Positions 18,915 to 27,616 of a DNA stretch of 64,000 bases are shown one piece after another. The stretch covers positions 1 to 64,000 of the forward strand of contig JAUYQH010000032.1 in assembly GCA_030697365.1 (NCBI GenBank), read 5' to 3'. Each line of letters begins with the position of its first letter. Positions within the stretch are counted from its first letter, which is position 1. The notes under the pieces were generated by a model that was given only the letters and a program-made list of their open reading frames with translations, was not told the origin of the DNA and ran no database searches. This DNA comes from Novosphingobium sp. (GTDB lineage Bacteria > Pseudomonadota > Alphaproteobacteria > Sphingomonadales > Sphingomonadaceae). The translations under genes were made by a program, and so were the position numbers.

Positions 18915-19237
18915 GGGAGGTCTCCTTTGCGCCAAGCCGTTACAGTTGCGACCGGATGCGCGCAACCGAGCCTGCGGATTCGCGGCCCGATCCAAACCTG
19001 TGGACCACATGGACCACTGTCCAGGGTGAAGAAAAGCTGGGTCGTAACGAGGGGCGCGCAACGTGTTTCGTCGCACCAGAAACCGGACGCGGCGCGGCGG
19101 CGGCAGGGAAAGCGCGATCAACCGGCATGGCGGAGACCAAACCACATCCGGCAGCATGTAGGAAAGCGCTTTCAACGAACGCGCCCTTCGATCGCAGGTC
19201 GATCTGCGGCTTGTGCAGGCCTCCCGAGGCAAAGGTT
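18915..19237. other. Gene-free region between ald and the PDZ gene
   Basis: No convincing gene: open frames here lack coding character. It should hold the ald promoter. Around 19010-19027 there is a repeated GGACCAC and a short inverted repeat TGGAC-CACT-GTCCA; no regulator can be assigned. Confidence 0.5.
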
Positions 19238-19723
19238 TCAGTCGAACGTCAGAAGCCGGTTTCTTATCTGACCGGCGCGCTCGTAGCGGACTTCCACGGC
19301 ATCGAATGCGGAAAGCTCATCGCCGAGATTCTGGATGCGCGCAGAATCGAGCGGCCTTCCATCGATCGTCAGCAGAACGTCGCCCACGCGAAGCTTGTGC
19401 CCGGCGAGCGTCGCTGACTCGCTTTGCGGCCCGATGACGAATCCGGAACCGGCACCAGAGGCTCGTGGAACGATCACCAGGGCTTGCGCAAAGCGTCGCC
19501 CGCTCTCGGCATTGGCACCTGTCGGGGTGGCCCTCGGGCGCACAGGAACCGGGACCGCGCCATTGGCGGGCAAGAGGATATGGTCGTCCCCGCCCGCCGA
19601 CACGTCGTTCGCGCCGATTCCAGGCAGCAAGCTTCTCAGCGCCCAGAACGCCGACCCGGCAAGCAGCAGTAGCCCGAAGGCGGCGGGCAACCGGGACACG
19701 GTGGCCCGGTGGCGCGCGGTCAT
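19238..19723 (-). CDS. Membrane-anchored PDZ protein resembling GspC
   Basis: 161 residues: a short N-terminal cytoplasmic segment, one TM helix (about 14-31, AAFGLLLLAGSAFWALRSLL), a Gly/Pro-rich linker, and a C-terminal PDZ-like domain (about 85-161) with LRVGDVLLTIDGRPLDSA and a final RYERAGQIRNRLLTFD. That layout matches the inner-membrane/PDZ end of type II secretion protein C, shorter than the usual 270 or so residues. Its ATG shares one base with the PhoX stop (TGATG), so it is coupled to PhoX. No other secretion gene is present here. A general PDZ protein is the alternative. Confidence 0.7.
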   Translation of the reverse strand: MTARHRATVSRLPAAFGLLLLAGSAFWALRSLLPGIGANDVSAGGDDHILLPANGAVPVPVRPRATPTGANAESGRRFAQALVIVPRASGAGSGFVIGPQSESATLAGHKLRVGDVLLTIDGRPLDSARIQNLGDELSAFDAVEVRYERAGQIRNRLLTFD

Positions 19724-21249
19724 CAAAGGTTGCCGACCGCCCATGGACCGCGGATCGCGGCGGTGAAACCGGGTGTGAAGACGTTGACGAACAACGTCTG
19801 CCCGGACGGATCGAAGCAGGCTCCGGCAAGCTCGTCGCCGCGGTAGTCGTCGGCAGGGAACTGGCCCGTGCGGCCCATCGCGGCGATGTCGGCGTCGCTG
19901 AGTACGACGTTGTTCTTGGCGAAAATGTACGCCTCGCCATGCGGGGTAAAGCCCATCAGCCGCTGGCCGGAGCCGAAGCTGTCCTCGACCTGGGCACCGT
20001 CGTCGCAGGTCAGGATGCCGCCTCGCGGCGAGATCGTTATGTTGTCGGGGTTGTTGCCGGCGACCCGCGCGGACGCGGCGTACAGAAGGGTGAGCGCACC
20101 GCGCTCCGGGTCGGACGTGCTGGGCTGGTAGGTCCACACCGCGCCCAGTCCCCTGCCATCCCGGTTGGCGCTGTCGCGGCCGAAGCTGGTATCGACGAGG
20201 GCGAACGCGTCGCCGTGGTGCGAGATGCCTTCGCCACGGCTCATCGTCAGACAACCCTTACCAAGCGCTTCGGCATAAGGACCCGATCGGCTGCCGACCG
20301 GGTTGGCGTCGGGCTGATCGAGGTCGACCCATTCCACTTGCAGCACCTGGCCGACCGAGCCGACCGCGTTGCTGCCGCCCAGGGCGAGGAGCAAGGCGCC
20401 GGGGGTTCCGACGATGCGCGCGGCCTGAAGCTGACCGCCCCGGGCGAGGGCGCCGTAGCGTCTGCCCGTGTCCGCGGGCTTGAAGCGATAGAACGCCGAG
20501 GAATTGCGGTTGTCCTCGGTCTGATAGACGAAACCGCTGGCCGGATCGACCGCCACCGCTTCATGCGCGAAGCGACCCATCGCGACGAGCGGCTCGCCTG
20601 TCGTCTCGGCTGGGTCGGTCGAGCATTCGAAGTTGTAACCGTGCTTCTTGCCGCCCTGGGGCCTGCCATCGTAGATCGTTTCCTCGCTGGTGATCCAGGT
20701 GCCCCAGGGGGTCACGCCGCCGGCACAGTTGACGATGGTTCCGCCCAGCGTCGCGCGATGATCGATCAGCTTGCCGTTGCGGACCCGCAGCACGTCGCAC
20801 CCGCCGCCAAGCTTCCCGGACACTCCTCCGAAAGTCTGCGTGGCTGTGTCGTACTGGCCGGGCACGGCGATGAGGCTCTCGGAGCGGCGCACCTCGTGAT
20901 TGCGAATGAGGAACGTGTCCTGGTTGCCGGGGCCACCCACCGCAACCACGCCCATACCGTCATGTGCCGACTTTACCCGATTGCCGTCGGCCATTAGGTC
21001 ACCTTGCCAGCTGAATGTCCGATAGGTGAAGCCTCTGGGCAGCTTGAACAGTTCCAGCCCGGTTTCCTGATCCTTGACCGGGAAGATCGCGCCGTAGGGG
21101 CTGACCGCCGGTTCGATCTGGCCCGCGGTGTGAGCAGCCAGCGCCTGGCGCGACATCAGTCCGCCGAGCACCCCGCCCAGCGCCGTGATCAGTCCCGCCT
21201 GGGCACCGCCTCGCAGGATCGAGCGACGATTGAGTTCAATGATGCTCAT
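19723..21249 (-). CDS. PhoX family (DUF839) Tat-exported phosphatase-like protein
   Basis: 508 residues. The N-terminus has a twin-arginine signal (NRRSILRGG, then a hydrophobic stretch and ...RQALAAHTA). The mature part is a beta-propeller-like PhoX/DUF839 fold with NHEVRRSE, GGVTPWGTWITSEET, YQTEDNR, NNPDNITISPRGGILTCDDG and FVNVFTPGFTAAIRGPW. Family members are calcium/iron-dependent phosphatases released by Tat. An ATG at 21276 would add nine residues before the Tat motif, so 21249 is preferred. No convincing Pho box was found upstream. Confidence 0.9.
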   Translation of the reverse strand: MSIIELNRRSILRGGAQAGLITALGGVLGGLMSRQALAAHTAGQIEPAVSPYGAIFPVKDQETGLELFKLPRGFTYRTFSWQGDLMADGNRVKSAHDGMGVVAVGGPGNQDTFLIRNHEVRRSESLIAVPGQYDTATQTFGGVSGKLGGGCDVLRVRNGKLIDHRATLGGTIVNCAGGVTPWGTWITSEETIYDGRPQGGKKHGYNFECSTDPAETTGEPLVAMGRFAHEAVAVDPASGFVYQTEDNRNSSAFYRFKPADTGRRYGALARGGQLQAARIVGTPGALLLALGGSNAVGSVGQVLQVEWVDLDQPDANPVGSRSGPYAEALGKGCLTMSRGEGISHHGDAFALVDTSFGRDSANRDGRGLGAVWTYQPSTSDPERGALTLLYAASARVAGNNPDNITISPRGGILTCDDGAQVEDSFGSGQRLMGFTPHGEAYIFAKNNVVLSDADIAAMGRTGQFPADDYRGDELAGACFDPSGQTLFVNVFTPGFTAAIRGPWAVGNL

Positions 21250-21489
21250 CCCGTTTACTCCGCAATCGCGAGCCATGGGCCGTCCGACTCACGCTAGCCA
21301 CGACGATAGACTGCGCCCGTGACAAGTCGGGGAAGCCAGGATGATGGTGATGTGACGCGGGATCGACGGAAGCGTTACGACAGGACTACGGGGCATCGCC
21401 CCACCCCCATGGTGCAACCCGCTCTCTCGCGTGCGGCCCCAGCGGAGAGATGCGCGAGGTGGGTCGTTCGCCTGCCTCCGACCAGCCGC

Positions 21490-21507
21490 CTCCCCTCAAG
21501 AGGGGAG
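21490..21507 (-). terminator. Hairpin downstream of the TonB-dependent receptor gene
   Basis: CTCCCCT-CAAG-AGGGGAG, a perfect 7-bp stem just after the receptor stop in its direction of transcription. No T-run follows, so it could equally be one of the dispersed GC-rich palindromes seen elsewhere in the window. Confidence 0.4.
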
Positions 21508-21534
21508 TGGCTCGAACGGACCCGTTGCCATCCC

Positions 21535-24294
21535 CTAGAAGTCGATCCCGATCCGTCCGTACAGGAACCGCCCGTTGAAGCCGAACGGCGAGAAGATCGA
21601 ATAGGCGTTGTACTGGTTGTTCTGCGGGAAGAACATGCCGCCAAGGCTGGCCGGACGCGCGCCGAACGGGAGCCGGTCGGGATAGACGTCGAACGCGTTG
21701 TCCGCGCCCACCGCGAGGTGGATCCGCTCGTTGACGTCGAAGCGTAGCTCGATGTCGGTGATCCACTTCGGGCTCAGCCGGATATCGTCGGGGCCGAGCG
21801 CGGAAAGGCTCGTCTGGTTGGGCGCGAGCGGGGCGACCGAGCCCGGCGAAAGCACCTTGCCGTAACGCGTGCCGCGCACCGTGAACCCGAACGCCCCGAC
21901 ATCGCCGTCAGCGCTGAGCACGATCTTGTCTTGCGGCTGGCCGCGGGTGAAGCGCAGGCTTTCGGTGCGCCCGAACAGCACCAGCCCGGGGATCGTCGCC
22001 AGCGCGCCCAGATCGTTGCGGTACCTGAGGATCTTCTGATCGTTGTAGTTATACGCTGCGGTCAGGTTGAACCGGCCGAAATCGACCGGGACGCGCCAGT
22101 TCATCACCGCGTCGACGCCCTGGGTGCGGGTGTCGAGGCCGTTGACGAAGAACCGCGCCGCGCCGACCGAGGGAAAACCCGCGGCGGACAGCAGCGAAGC
22201 GACCGCGGCGTTCTGCGCGCTGGTGCCGCTGCCCGAGGCGCCAAGGTTTTCGGTCAGGACGACCCGGTTGCGGATGCGGATGTTATAGTAATCGACCGTC
22301 AGGGTCAGGCCCGAGACCGGGTTGGCGGTGAACCCGCCGCTGAGGTTGAGGCTCTTTTCGGGCTTGAGGTCCCTGGCGCCCAGCGCACGGGCGATCGGGT
22401 TGGCCACCGGCAGCGTCAGAATGTCCACCGGGACGCCGGAGACGAAGTTGGTCGATGTGGTGGTGAACACCTGCTGGTGGAGCGACGGCGCGCGGAAGCC
22501 GTTGGAGACCGAGCCGCGCAGCGCGAACCCGTCGACCACCTCGAACCGCGCCGCAAGCTTGCCCGAGAGCGTGTTGCCGAATTCCGAGTAATGCTCGAAC
22601 CGCCCCGCGGCGGTCAGCGAAAGGCCCTCGAACGGATCGGTGTCGAGCTCGACATAGCCGGCGAAGTTGTTGCGCCCGGCGTCGGTCGCCGCGTTCGCGG
22701 GGAGCCCGGGGAAGCCTTGCGCCCCCGCGCCGCCCTGGCGGCCGGGGAAGGTACAGGCGCTCGTTGTGGCGTTGAACACACCCTGCTGGGCTGCGCAGTT
22801 CGTCGCGGTGGTGTTGCTGATGGCCGCGCGGAAGAACGGCCCGAGCGCATAGGATTCCAGCTGGCCGGGGCGGATCTGGTAGCGCTCGTTGCGGTACTCG
22901 CCGCCGAACGACACGGTCAGCGGCTTGGCGAAGCCCAGCTCGTAGTCGCGGCTGAAGTCGAGATTGGCGAGGCCCTGGCTGTACTTGAGGCCACCCGCGT
23001 CGAACGAACCCTGGACGGCCAACGAGGCGTTGACGGTGTCCTGAACCTGATAGTCGAACTGGTTGGATCCAATCCCCACCGAAAGATCGGCGCGCCAGCC
23101 CATGACCTCGCCGCGCAGGCCGGCGGTGTAGGCGTAGTCGGTCAGGTCGGTCTTGATCAGCGGCAGGAACCCGTCGGGGGTCAGCACCGGGCGATTGACC
23201 GCGGGTGGCGCCTGGTTGGGGGCGAGCCGCGAGAAATCGACGTTGTTGGGGTTCGATTGCTGGCGATAATTGGCCGCGCTGACCGAATCGCGCTGGTTGA
23301 AGCTGGCGAACGTATAGAGCTCGAACACCTCGCCCAGCGGAATCGCGGAGTTGAGGAACAGGGTGAAATCGTCCTCTTTTGGATCGCCGAAGCGGAACTC
23401 GCGGCGGTCGAAAGTCAGTTCGCGCGCATCGAAGGTGGTGCCGCTGGGGCGCACGTAGTTGGGGCGCAAGTCGAACCCGGTGCGGTTGGTGCGGCTGCGG
23501 TGGCGGTATTCGGCGGTGAGGTTGAGGTAGCCGCCCTCGCCGAAGATCGGCAGGCCGACGTTGCTGGCCACGGTGTAGGTCTCGCCGTCGCGGATCTTGA
23601 GTTCGCCCGCGGTGTTGGCGAGGAAATAGCGGCTGTCGGCGGGATCGAGGATCGGCTGGCCCGCGGCGTTAGTCTGCAGGCCGGTGACCCGCTGGACGTC
23701 GTCGAGCGTGGTCACGTACTTGCCGAAGCTGGCGACCGCCTTGCCGCCCTCGCTGGCGGTCTTGAGACGGACGTTGATCACCCCCGCGATCGCGTCCGAG
23801 CCGTACTGCGACGAGGCGCCGTCGCGCAGCACCTCGATCCGCTCGATCGCCAGCGCGGGGATCGAGTTCATGTCGACCGCCGCCGAGCCGCGCCCCACGG
23901 TGCCGTTGATGTTGAGCAGCGCTGCGGTGTGGCGGCGCTTGCCGTTGACCAGCACCAGCGTCTGGTCGGGCGCGAGCCCGCGCAGCGTGGCGGGGCGCAG
24001 CGCGTCGGACCCGTCCGAGATCGCGGGCTGGGGGAAGTTGAAGCTGGGGACGAGCTTGTTGAGGATCTTGTTGGTCTCGACCTGCCCGCCCTCGGTCAGC
24101 GTCTCGCCCGACAGAACGTCGACCGGCACGGGCGAGTTGGCGACCGTCCGCGTGGTCGAGCGCGAGCCGGTGACGATGATCGCGCTTTCAGGCAGGGTCG
24201 CCTCTTCGGCGGCGGCGCTGTCCTGGGCAAAGGCCGGGCCCGAGCCGATGGCGCCGAGTGCCACGCCGGCGGTAAGAATCTTGCGAAGTTTCAT
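21535..24294 (-). CDS. TonB-dependent outer-membrane receptor
   Basis: 919 residues. A signal peptide (MKLRKILTAGVALGAIGSG ending AFAQ) is followed by a region of about 30 residues containing ESAIIVTGSRS (TonB box area). Next come the plug domain (LRPATLRGLAPDQTLVLVNGKRRH, INVRLKTAS) and a 22-stranded barrel ending in GRFLYGRIGIDF with terminal Phe. The start at 24294 places the signal peptide first; 13 codons upstream is another ATG. The ligand is not predictable. Adjacent PhoX/PDZ genes might suggest phosphorylated substrates, but the two units are separated by about 285 bp. Confidence 0.93.
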   Translation of the reverse strand: MKLRKILTAGVALGAIGSGPAFAQDSAAAEEATLPESAIIVTGSRSTTRTVANSPVPVDVLSGETLTEGGQVETNKILNKLVPSFNFPQPAISDGSDALRPATLRGLAPDQTLVLVNGKRRHTAALLNINGTVGRGSAAVDMNSIPALAIERIEVLRDGASSQYGSDAIAGVINVRLKTASEGGKAVASFGKYVTTLDDVQRVTGLQTNAAGQPILDPADSRYFLANTAGELKIRDGETYTVASNVGLPIFGEGGYLNLTAEYRHRSRTNRTGFDLRPNYVRPSGTTFDARELTFDRREFRFGDPKEDDFTLFLNSAIPLGEVFELYTFASFNQRDSVSAANYRQQSNPNNVDFSRLAPNQAPPAVNRPVLTPDGFLPLIKTDLTDYAYTAGLRGEVMGWRADLSVGIGSNQFDYQVQDTVNASLAVQGSFDAGGLKYSQGLANLDFSRDYELGFAKPLTVSFGGEYRNERYQIRPGQLESYALGPFFRAAISNTTATNCAAQQGVFNATTSACTFPGRQGGAGAQGFPGLPANAATDAGRNNFAGYVELDTDPFEGLSLTAAGRFEHYSEFGNTLSGKLAARFEVVDGFALRGSVSNGFRAPSLHQQVFTTTSTNFVSGVPVDILTLPVANPIARALGARDLKPEKSLNLSGGFTANPVSGLTLTVDYYNIRIRNRVVLTENLGASGSGTSAQNAAVASLLSAAGFPSVGAARFFVNGLDTRTQGVDAVMNWRVPVDFGRFNLTAAYNYNDQKILRYRNDLGALATIPGLVLFGRTESLRFTRGQPQDKIVLSADGDVGAFGFTVRGTRYGKVLSPGSVAPLAPNQTSLSALGPDDIRLSPKWITDIELRFDVNERIHLAVGADNAFDVYPDRLPFGARPASLGGMFFPQNNQYNAYSIFSPFGFNGRFLYGRIGIDF

Positions 24295-24413
24295 GGCTTT
24301 GCGCTCCCTGTTAGGGAAAAGGTGCGCCGTCATGCGGGGCTACGCAAGCCTGTCGTGCTGCACCGCAGCGGATTGTCGCCGATGCGTGGCATGCAAGCAA
24401 CGCTCGGCTGCCG

Positions 24414-26171
24414 TCAGCGCCCCTCGCGCTCGGGCTGGGTAAGGATCCGGTCGCGCGCGGCGGTGACGTCGCCGGTCTCGATCTGGAGCTTGAGCCGCTC
24501 CTTGTCGCGATTGCGGTACATCGCCTCGGCGCGGTCGATCGCCTCCTCGCTCTCGCCCAGTCCTTCGAGCGCGGCGCGGGCCATCCTGACCGCGCTTTCC
24601 ATGACCTCGCGGACCACGAACCGGGCCGGGGTCGGCTTGAGCGCGATCAGCGCGCGGCGGTCATAGGCGCGGGCATAAAGGGCGGCGTTGGGGAAGGCAT
24701 GGTGGACCGCCTCGATCGCTTCGGGCGTCAGTTGCTCGCCGTCGATGCAGAAGCAGATCAGCCCGGCCTCCGCCGCGCCCGCCTGGCGCAGCAGGTCGAG
24801 CCGGGTGCCGTCGCCGAACCAGACCTTGGCGCCGAAGTTGCCGGCCAGGTCGATCATCTCGACGTCGCTGTCGATCAGCGTCACGGATACCTCGGCGGCG
24901 ATCAGCATCTGCGCCACGGTCTGGCCGAACCGTCCATAACCGACGATCAGCGCGTTGGCGCCGTCGTCGCGCGGTTCCTCGCGGATCTCGCGCGTGGGCG
25001 GCGCTGCGCGCAGCCGGGCGGTGGCCATCATCAGGAACGGAGTGGCCGCCATCGACAGCGTGATGATCGCGCCGAACTGGCTCGCCGCCTCGCCGCTTAT
25101 CAGCAGCGCGCTCTGCGCCTGCGCGAACAGCACGAAGCCGAACTCGCCGCCCTGGCTGAGCAGCAGCCCGAGCGCGAGTGCGCCGCGCCAACTCATCCGG
25201 AAAGCCATGGCGATGCCGAAGATGATCCCCGCCTTGACCGTAATCAGCGCCGCCGCCGCGGTCAGGATGAAAACGGGCTCGCGGGCGATCGCGGGCAGGT
25301 CGAGCATCATCCCCACCGCAAGGAAGAACAGCCCGAGCAGGATCGAGCGGAACGGCTCGACATCGGCCTCGAGCTCGTGGCGATAGGGGCTGTCGGCGAG
25401 CATGACCCCGGCGATGAACGCGCCCAGCGCGGTCGACAGGCCGAGCGCCTCCATCAGCGCGGCGCTGGCGATCACCGTAAACAGCGCGGCGACGACGAAC
25501 ATCTCGCGCTCGCCCATGTTGCCGATCAGGCGGAACAGCGGGCGAATCACGAAGCGCCCCGCGGCGATCAGGCCGACGATGGCGCCGACGGTGTAGAGCC
25601 CCAGCAGCCACCCCGGCGGTCCGCCCGCGTCGGCGGGATTGCGGCTCATCGCCGCGATCACGGTGATCAGCGGGATGATCGAAAGGTCCTGGAACAGCAG
25701 GATCGCGAACGCCCGCTCGCCGAACGGGCTGCGCAGGCGCCCCGCCGACTGGAGCAGCGGCAGCACTTGCGCGGTCGATGAAAGCGCCAGCGGCAGGCCC
25801 AATGCGAAGGCGGCCGCCCAGGTGAACTGGGTCGCCAATCCGATCAAGGCGGCCAGAACCAGCCCGCAGAGCAGCACTTGCGAGGTGCCGAACAGGAAGA
25901 TCGAATGCCGAAGCCGCCAGAGTCTGGCAGGCGCCAGCTCGAGCCCGACCACGAACAGCAGCAGCACGATCCCCAGCTCGGCGATGCCGATCTTTTCCTC
26001 GGCATCGCCGACAAGGCCGAGCACGTGCGGCCCCATGACCGCGCCGGCGACGAGGTAGCCCAGGGTGGCGCCTAGGCCGAGGCGGCGAAAGAGGAGGACG
26101 AAGGCGAGGGCCGAGCCGAGCAGGATAAACCCGTCGCGCAGGAGCGAGGTAGCGGCGTGGGGATCGGGCAT
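24414..26171 (-). CDS. CPA2-type monovalent cation:proton antiporter (Kef-like)
   Basis: 585 residues. An N-terminal domain of about 12 TM helices holds the exchanger (GYLVAGAVMGPHVLG, GIVLLLFVVGLEL, FLAVGMMLDLP, LLLSQGGEFGFVLFAQ). It is followed by a TrkA-N/RCK nucleotide-binding domain (NALIVGYGRFGQTVAQMLIAAEVSVTLIDSD, FGDGTRLDLLRQAGA). It matches KefB/KefC-like K+/H+ antiporters. No KefF/KefG ancillary flavoprotein is adjacent. A 93-bp diverged copy of part of this gene lies at 29606-29698. Confidence 0.92.
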   Translation of the reverse strand: MPDPHAATSLLRDGFILLGSALAFVLLFRRLGLGATLGYLVAGAVMGPHVLGLVGDAEEKIGIAELGIVLLLFVVGLELAPARLWRLRHSIFLFGTSQVLLCGLVLAALIGLATQFTWAAAFALGLPLALSSTAQVLPLLQSAGRLRSPFGERAFAILLFQDLSIIPLITVIAAMSRNPADAGGPPGWLLGLYTVGAIVGLIAAGRFVIRPLFRLIGNMGEREMFVVAALFTVIASAALMEALGLSTALGAFIAGVMLADSPYRHELEADVEPFRSILLGLFFLAVGMMLDLPAIAREPVFILTAAAALITVKAGIIFGIAMAFRMSWRGALALGLLLSQGGEFGFVLFAQAQSALLISGEAASQFGAIITLSMAATPFLMMATARLRAAPPTREIREEPRDDGANALIVGYGRFGQTVAQMLIAAEVSVTLIDSDVEMIDLAGNFGAKVWFGDGTRLDLLRQAGAAEAGLICFCIDGEQLTPEAIEAVHHAFPNAALYARAYDRRALIALKPTPARFVVREVMESAVRMARAALEGLGESEEAIDRAEAMYRNRDKERLKLQIETGDVTAARDRILTQPEREGR

Positions 26172-26204
26172 CGGGGCGAGCTTACCCGGGCCTCGCGGCG
26201 GAAA

Positions 26205-26471
26205 CTAGTCGGGCGGGGCGAACTCCGCCGGGGTCGACCAGATCGAAGCGGTCGCGGAAGGCGCTGCCGCCGCAACCGGGAGGAGCGGAGTCGCTTGCGG
26301 CACCGGAGCGAGCCCCGCCGCGCCCGGTCCTCCCGCCGGAAGCAGCGTGAGCGGAGGTGACGGAAAGGGCGGCGCCCCGCCGCCTCCCCTCAGCAGGGCC
26401 GCCCCGCCCCCCATCGCCACCAGCAACGCGGCGGCGATCAACAGATCAGGGCGGGGCGGCTGGTGGCTCAT
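26205..26471 (-). CDS. Small single-TM protein, unknown function
   Basis: 88 residues: TM segment about 10-27 (LLIAAALLVAMGGGAALL), then a Gly/Pro/Ala-rich extracytoplasmic tail with no recognisable motif. Its ATG overlaps the stop of the PD40 gene (ATGA), which is the main evidence that it is real. It is probably co-expressed with the beta-propeller protein. Low-complexity composition makes it hard to classify. Confidence 0.55.
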   Translation of the reverse strand: MSHQPPRPDLLIAAALLVAMGGGAALLRGGGGAPPFPSPPLTLLPAGGPGAAGLAPVPQATPLLPVAAAAPSATASIWSTPAEFAPPD

Positions 26472-27415
26472 TGCCCGGTCAGGCGGGGTCGGGTCGAGAC
26501 GTAGATGTCGGTCGAGGGCAGGCCGTTCGCACCGATCTCACTGCCTTGGCGCGTCGATCCGACCAGAAGGAAGGTGCCGTCCCACGACAACGAGGCGCGC
26601 GTATCGGCTCCGGTGCTGCTGACTTCCGCAACACGCTCGGGCGCTCCCCAGGGTTCGCCGGTCGAGCCTCGCCGGGCGATCCAGATGTCGGGCCCACCAA
26701 AGTTGGGCGAGCGAGTCGAATCGAAAACGATCTCGCGCCCGTCCTTGCGGACATTGGGCCGGGCGGCGTCGCCATCCGCGTTGAGCTCGGCCACGGGCGT
26801 CGCCGGCCCGTAGTTTACGCTGGCGAAGATTGCCTGCCTGCCGGTGCGGGTGCTGGAGAAATACAGCACCTCGTTACCCGCCTCGTCCTCGAAGTACGAA
26901 GGGCTCCATTCCTGCGCGCCGCTGTTGACCGTACTGGGCAGCCGCTCGGGCTCGCGCCAACCATCGCTGTCGAGTCGGCTGTGAAAGATGTCCCCGACCA
27001 TGCCGCCCGGCGGCGGAGCGAACGGCGCGCGCACGAAGAACAGTCCGCGCCCGCGGACCGGGGTCGGGCAGAATTCGTTGTCGGCCGAATTGACCGGCGC
27101 GCCCAGGTTGACCGGCGCGCCCCAGCCGGAAGTGGTCGTAGCACGCCGCGCCACCCAGATGTCGAGCCCGCCCAGGCCCCCAGGGCGATTGCTCGCAATG
27201 TAAAGACTGAGACCATCGGGCGAGAGGATCGGGCAGCCGTCGGTGGCTGGTGTATTGAGCGTGGTATCGGAAGTCGCGTCCTCAGCGCTGACCGGCGTGC
27301 TGAAGTCGCCGAACTGCGCGGCGAAAACCGCCCCCGCGATTCCAGTAGCGAGCAGCGCGGCGAGCGCTGTCCAAGAACCGGTGCGGAGGAGGTTGGGGGA
27401 CCTGGACGTCGTCAT
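26468..27415 (-). CDS. Exported PD40/TolB-like beta-propeller protein
   Basis: 315 residues with a signal peptide (TALAALLATGIAGAVFAAQ). Repeated PD40 motifs are visible: CPILSPDGLSLYIASNRPGGLGG, SPSYF...VLYFSSTRTG, RPNVRKDGREIVFDSTRSPNFGG, RASLSWDGTFLLVGSTRQG. These match the six-bladed WD40-like propeller of TolB-type proteins. No enzymatic motif. It is divergent from a membrane-bound winged-helix regulator, sharing a 201-bp promoter region, so the regulator may control it. The small TM gene overlaps its 3' end. Confidence 0.85.
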   Translation of the reverse strand: MTTSRSPNLLRTGSWTALAALLATGIAGAVFAAQFGDFSTPVSAEDATSDTTLNTPATDGCPILSPDGLSLYIASNRPGGLGGLDIWVARRATTTSGWGAPVNLGAPVNSADNEFCPTPVRGRGLFFVRAPFAPPPGGMVGDIFHSRLDSDGWREPERLPSTVNSGAQEWSPSYFEDEAGNEVLYFSSTRTGRQAIFASVNYGPATPVAELNADGDAARPNVRKDGREIVFDSTRSPNFGGPDIWIARRGSTGEPWGAPERVAEVSSTGADTRASLSWDGTFLLVGSTRQGSEIGANGLPSTDIYVSTRPRLTGQ

Positions 27416-27616
27416 GGCATTGTCCTTAGTGAGAGTGGCCGAAACCCCACGGGCTTCCGGCGTTGATGGTGCGACCGGCTACCCCGCCGAGTCCTGTCGC
27501 GAAACCGATCCAGGGCTGATTTCCCGCTGACTTTTTGCTGATTTCCGCGCCACTAGCGGCGTTGGCGTTGTCCAAGCCGGACGATTGGGTCTAATTGGTC
27601 CTCGCTGTCCGTTTTC

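Noticed and set aside
18956..19417. 153-codon plus-strand open frame upstream of ald
   Set aside because: No domain, no ribosome-binding site, and it runs into the antisense of the PDZ gene.
21250..21330. Possible Pho box upstream of PhoX (TTGTCAC near an AGTCTAT on the minus strand)
   Set aside because: Spacing and half-sites do not fit the consensus direct repeat; too weak to claim.
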